Shown here: piece after piece, positions 61,670 through 64,000 of the stretch
Position numbering within the stretch: position 1 is the first letter of the stretch
Layout of the letters: each line of letters opens with the position of its first letter
Assembly (NCBI RefSeq): GCF_020215665.1
Contig: NZ_CP084061.1
Span: forward strand, 4,431,001-4,495,000
Length of the DNA: 64,000 bases
Origin: Blautia parvula
GTDB lineage: Bacteria; Bacillota; Clostridia; Lachnospirales; Lachnospiraceae
Direction of reading: 5' to 3'
Position numbers and translations under genes: made by a program
The notes under the pieces: model-generated
The model's database searches: none
Told to the model about the DNA's origin: nothing
The model's input: only the letters and a program-made list of their open reading frames with translations

Positions 61670-62698
61670 ATGAAAGTTACAATCCGAGAAGTCGCAGAAG
61701 CAGCGAATGTATCAAGAGGGACAGTGGACCGGGCCTTAAATCACAGACCGGGTGTAAATCCGCAGGTAGCGGAAAGAATCATAAAAATAGCAGACGAGCT
61801 GGGGTATAAGCCCGATATGGCAGCCAGAACACTGGCAAATAAAAGATATACTAAGACAATAGGCGTAATTCTTTGTTCGGAGGGCAATCCATTTTTTAAT
61901 GATGTTATCAATGGTGTCAACAACGCACTGGAGGAAATGGGGCATTTTGGAATACAGAATATTGTCAGAAAGATTAAAGGGTTTGACGCGGACCTTTTAC
62001 TAAAAGAAATAGATGGACTTCTGGCAGAAAAAATATCCGGTCTTGTAATAACTCCGGTTAATTCCCCAAATGTGGCACAGAAGATCCAGGAATTGGAAGA
62101 CGCAAATATACCGGTAGTAACTATAAATACAGACATATCCAGTGTAAAACATCTTGCGTATGTGGGGTGCGATTATATAACCAGCGGATGTGTGGCAGGT
62201 GAACTGCTGGGTATGATGAGCAATGGATTCGAGGAACATGTCGCCCTGATCATCGGTTCCAGTATGGTCATGGCACAGGAGCAGCGTCTCAGGGGAATAA
62301 AGAAAACCCTGAAAAGAGATTACAGTAATATAACAGTGGAAGCAGTTATTGAGAATGACGACGATGACCAGAAATCATATGAACAGGTGAAAGCGCTGCT
62401 GAAAGAGAAGCCTGAACTGACTACGATCTGTTTTGCATCAGCAGGTGTGGAGGGTGGTATAAAGGCCGTCCGTGAGTCGGAATGCGGAAGAAAGCTCCGT
62501 ATAATAACGTATGACCTTACGGATATTGTGCGGGAAAATTTGAAATCCGGTGTTGTCTCAGCCACCATTTGTCAGGAGCCCTTCAGGCAGGGATTTCTGG
62601 GAGTTGAAATTTTAGGGCGTTATCTTTTATATGGCACAAAACCAAAGGAATCTACAGTAAAGACGCATATATTTATAGCAACAAAATATAACTTATGA
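61670..62698 (+). CDS. LacI/PurR-family transcriptional regulator
   Basis: A 342-residue regulator. The helix-turn-helix and hinge, TIREVAEAANVSRGTVDRALN to YKPDMAARTLANKR, are complete, followed by a periplasmic-binding-like effector domain (TIGVILCSEGNPFFNDVINGV) of the type that binds sugars or polyols. The ATG at 61670 follows AGGAG; the frame open to 61643 would start inside the operator. It precedes a UroD-like gene that has the same operator, so it probably controls itself and that gene. Confidence 0.93.
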   Translation: MKVTIREVAEAANVSRGTVDRALNHRPGVNPQVAERIIKIADELGYKPDMAARTLANKRYTKTIGVILCSEGNPFFNDVINGVNNALEEMGHFGIQNIVRKIKGFDADLLLKEIDGLLAEKISGLVITPVNSPNVAQKIQELEDANIPVVTINTDISSVKHLAYVGCDYITSGCVAGELLGMMSNGFEEHVALIIGSSMVMAQEQRLRGIKKTLKRDYSNITVEAVIENDDDDQKSYEQVKALLKEKPELTTICFASAGVEGGIKAVRESECGRKLRIITYDLTDIVRENLKSGVVSATICQEPFRQGFLGVEILGRYLLYGTKPKESTVKTHIFIATKYNL

Positions 62699-62748
62699 AA
62701 GTTTCTCTTTATCCGATCAAGGGTAAAGAGAAAAAATTTAACCTTTAT

Positions 62749-62762
62749 CGTGCACGGACACG
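62749..62762. promoter_or_regulatory. Operator copy 2, upstream of the UroD-like gene
   Basis: Exact second copy of CGTGCACGGACACG. A CTCTTTATCC/GGGTAAAGAG hairpin (62704-62730) precedes it; on the plus strand it is followed by A-runs, so it terminates better on the other strand. Confidence 0.75.
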
Positions 62763-62872
62763 AAAGAAAAGATTAGTTTTAAGCGTATGCTTTTACTAAT
62801 AAATTTCAAAGGGTTTTATGAAACTCGAGATAGTAAAATTCTTTGATGAACTACATTGGAGGAGGAAGAAAA

Positions 62873-64000
62873 ATGGCAACCAGCAGAGAAAGGCTGAATC
62901 AGACACTGAATCATATTGAGCCGGAAGAAGTGGTCGTAGATATGGGGGCGACACCAATTACCGGAATCAATGCAAATGCTCTTGACCGGTTAAGGAGGGC
63001 ACTGGGCCTGGAGGAAAAAAGAGTAAAGATCAACGAACCTCTTCAGTTATTGGGGGAAGTGGAAGAGGATGTTCGTCAGAAACTGCATCTTGACTGTGTG
63101 GAAGTATCCACAGGCATGAACATGTTCGGATTTTCCAATTCGGGCCGTAAGCCCTGGGTATTGCAGTCCGGTCTTGCAGTTGATGTTCCCTTGAATTTTA
63201 ATACCACAGTAGATGAGACAGGTCGTACATATCTGTATCCCCAGGGGGATTTAAGCGTACCGCCATCCGGTATGATGCCAAAAGGGGGATTTTTCTTTGA
63301 CAACATTACCAGAGGAAATATCGAGTTTGATGAAGACACAGACAGTGCGCGGGTGGATTTTAAGGATGACTTTGCTGTCATTACAGATGAACAGCTGGAT
63401 GAACTGAAACGGCAGTGTGACTACTACTATAACAATACAGATTACGGAATTGTTTACAGCGGTGCCATAGCCTCAATAGGTGATTTTGCAACGGTTCCCG
63501 GACCGAATGTGAAATATCCGAAAGGAATCAGGAACCTGTCAGATTTTATGATGGCACATCATGTATGTCCGGACTATATCCATGAGATTTTTGAGATGCA
63601 GGTGGAGACGGGACTAAAAAATGCAGAATTGATCCGCCAGGCCTGCGGCGACAAAATCCAGGTGATTTACATATCAGGGACAGACTTTGGAACTCAGAAC
63701 GGGCCGTTTATGTCATTGGATTCGTTTAGAGAGTTTTACAAACCGTATTATAAAAGAATCAATGACTGGGTGCACAAAAATACAAATTGGAAAACATTTT
63801 ATCATACATGCGGCGCAGTCATGACATTTTTACAGGACTTTTACGAAGCAGGAATGGATATTCTGAATCCTGTTCAGCTCTCAGCCAAGGGAATGAATGG
63901 TAAGATCCTGAAGGAAGAGTGGGGCGATAAGTTTGTTTTCTGGGGTGGAGGTATTGATACACAGCATACTCTGCCTTTCGGTACACCGGATGAAGTATAT
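62873..64000 (+). CDS. UroD-like methyltransferase-family protein, 5' part
   Basis: An open frame of 376 codons that runs off the right edge; strong GGAGGAGG upstream of ATG (62873). It reads as a uroporphyrinogen decarboxylase-fold protein. The stretch FYHTCGAVMTFLQDFYEAG contains the H-x-C zinc-ligand motif typical of the corrinoid:CoM/folate methyltransferase branch (MtaA/MtbA-like), not of true HemE. DILNPVQLSAKGM and FWGGGIDTQHTLPFGTP complete the family pattern. With the LacI-type regulator it probably belongs to a corrinoid-dependent demethylation or sugar-linked module; the substrate is unknown. Confidence 0.85.
   Translation, partial: MATSRERLNQTLNHIEPEEVVVDMGATPITGINANALDRLRRALGLEEKRVKINEPLQLLGEVEEDVRQKLHLDCVEVSTGMNMFGFSNSGRKPWVLQSGLAVDVPLNFNTTVDETGRTYLYPQGDLSVPPSGMMPKGGFFFDNITRGNIEFDEDTDSARVDFKDDFAVITDEQLDELKRQCDYYYNNTDYGIVYSGAIASIGDFATVPGPNVKYPKGIRNLSDFMMAHHVCPDYIHEIFEMQVETGLKNAELIRQACGDKIQVIYISGTDFGTQNGPFMSLDSFREFYKPYYKRINDWVHKNTNWKTFYHTCGAVMTFLQDFYEAGMDILNPVQLSAKGMNGKILKEEWGDKFVFWGGGIDTQHTLPFGTPDEVY

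Noticed and set aside
62873-64000. True HemE (uroporphyrinogen decarboxylase)
   Set aside because: The H-x-C zinc motif and absence of the HemE N-terminal RQAGR signature place it with the methyltransferase branch.

Overview
The window looks like chromosome of a Gram-positive gut Clostridium relative, most likely a Lachnospiraceae member such as Blautia (inference). The signs are moderate GC with strong AGGAGG-type ribosome binding sites, a T-box in front of ileS, a small RelQ-type alarmone synthetase, a CBS-domain family II pyrophosphatase, a class B sortase and an ECF vitamin transporter. No rRNA, tRNA, CRISPR array, insertion sequence or prophage was seen.

Region 1 (1-11.2 kb) is a carbohydrate operon with the same gene content and order as Escherichia coli ycjMNOPQRSTU: GH13_18 glucoside phosphorylase, ABC sugar binding protein and two permeases, MDR-type dehydrogenase, TIM-barrel epimerase, Gfo/Idh/MocA dehydrogenase, GH65 phosphorylase and beta-phosphoglucomutase. 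The tail of a LacI-type regulator precedes it, and two identical 12-bp palindromes sit just before the first gene. Region 2 (11.2-22.3 kb) is housekeeping: T-box-ileS, glgP, a long inverted-repeat element, a TPR/P-loop protein with internal tandem repeats, rsmA and an HD phosphohydrolase. Region 3 (22.8-28.1 kb) is a 2-aminoethylphosphonate operon: ABC ATPase, fused double permease, binding protein, phnW and phnX.

Region 4 (28.4-42.6 kb) is mixed: a ROK repressor divergent from a DUF1002 secreted protein, RelQ, a PTS_IIC-like membrane protein, an S1-domain protein, a shortened Rpn/PD-(D/E)XK protein, CBS-pyrophosphatase, GH31, a flavin reductase, shikimate kinase, murA, an AraC/GyrI-like regulator and an LRR_5 protein. 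Two copies of a ~45-bp dispersed repeat lie here in opposite orientation.

Region 5 (42.8-61.4 kb) is the most striking part. One good promoter feeds two tandem cobalamin riboswitches, each with its own terminator, followed by a long gene train: a small secreted DUF4430-like protein, a 1750-residue surface protein with an alpha/alpha-toroid domain and VPKTG sorting signal, a 1351-residue membrane-anchored protein with both a DUF4430 beta domain and an alpha/alpha toroid, a DUF4430 lipoprotein, ECF T component, fused double ECF ATPase, ECF S component, class B sortase and CbiZ. A third cobalamin riboswitch then controls a Cys-rich DUF2284 protein. DUF4430 and the alpha/alpha toroid are the two folds of animal intrinsic factor and transcobalamin. 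I therefore read the locus as a Gram-positive corrinoid capture, import and salvage system built on intrinsic-factor-like surface proteins. The family relations are established knowledge; the assembled function is inference.

Region 6 (61.6-64 kb) holds a LacI regulator and the start of a UroD-like (corrinoid methyltransferase-type) gene. The same 14-bp operator-like sequence lies in front of both, so they probably form one regulon with a B12-linked theme.
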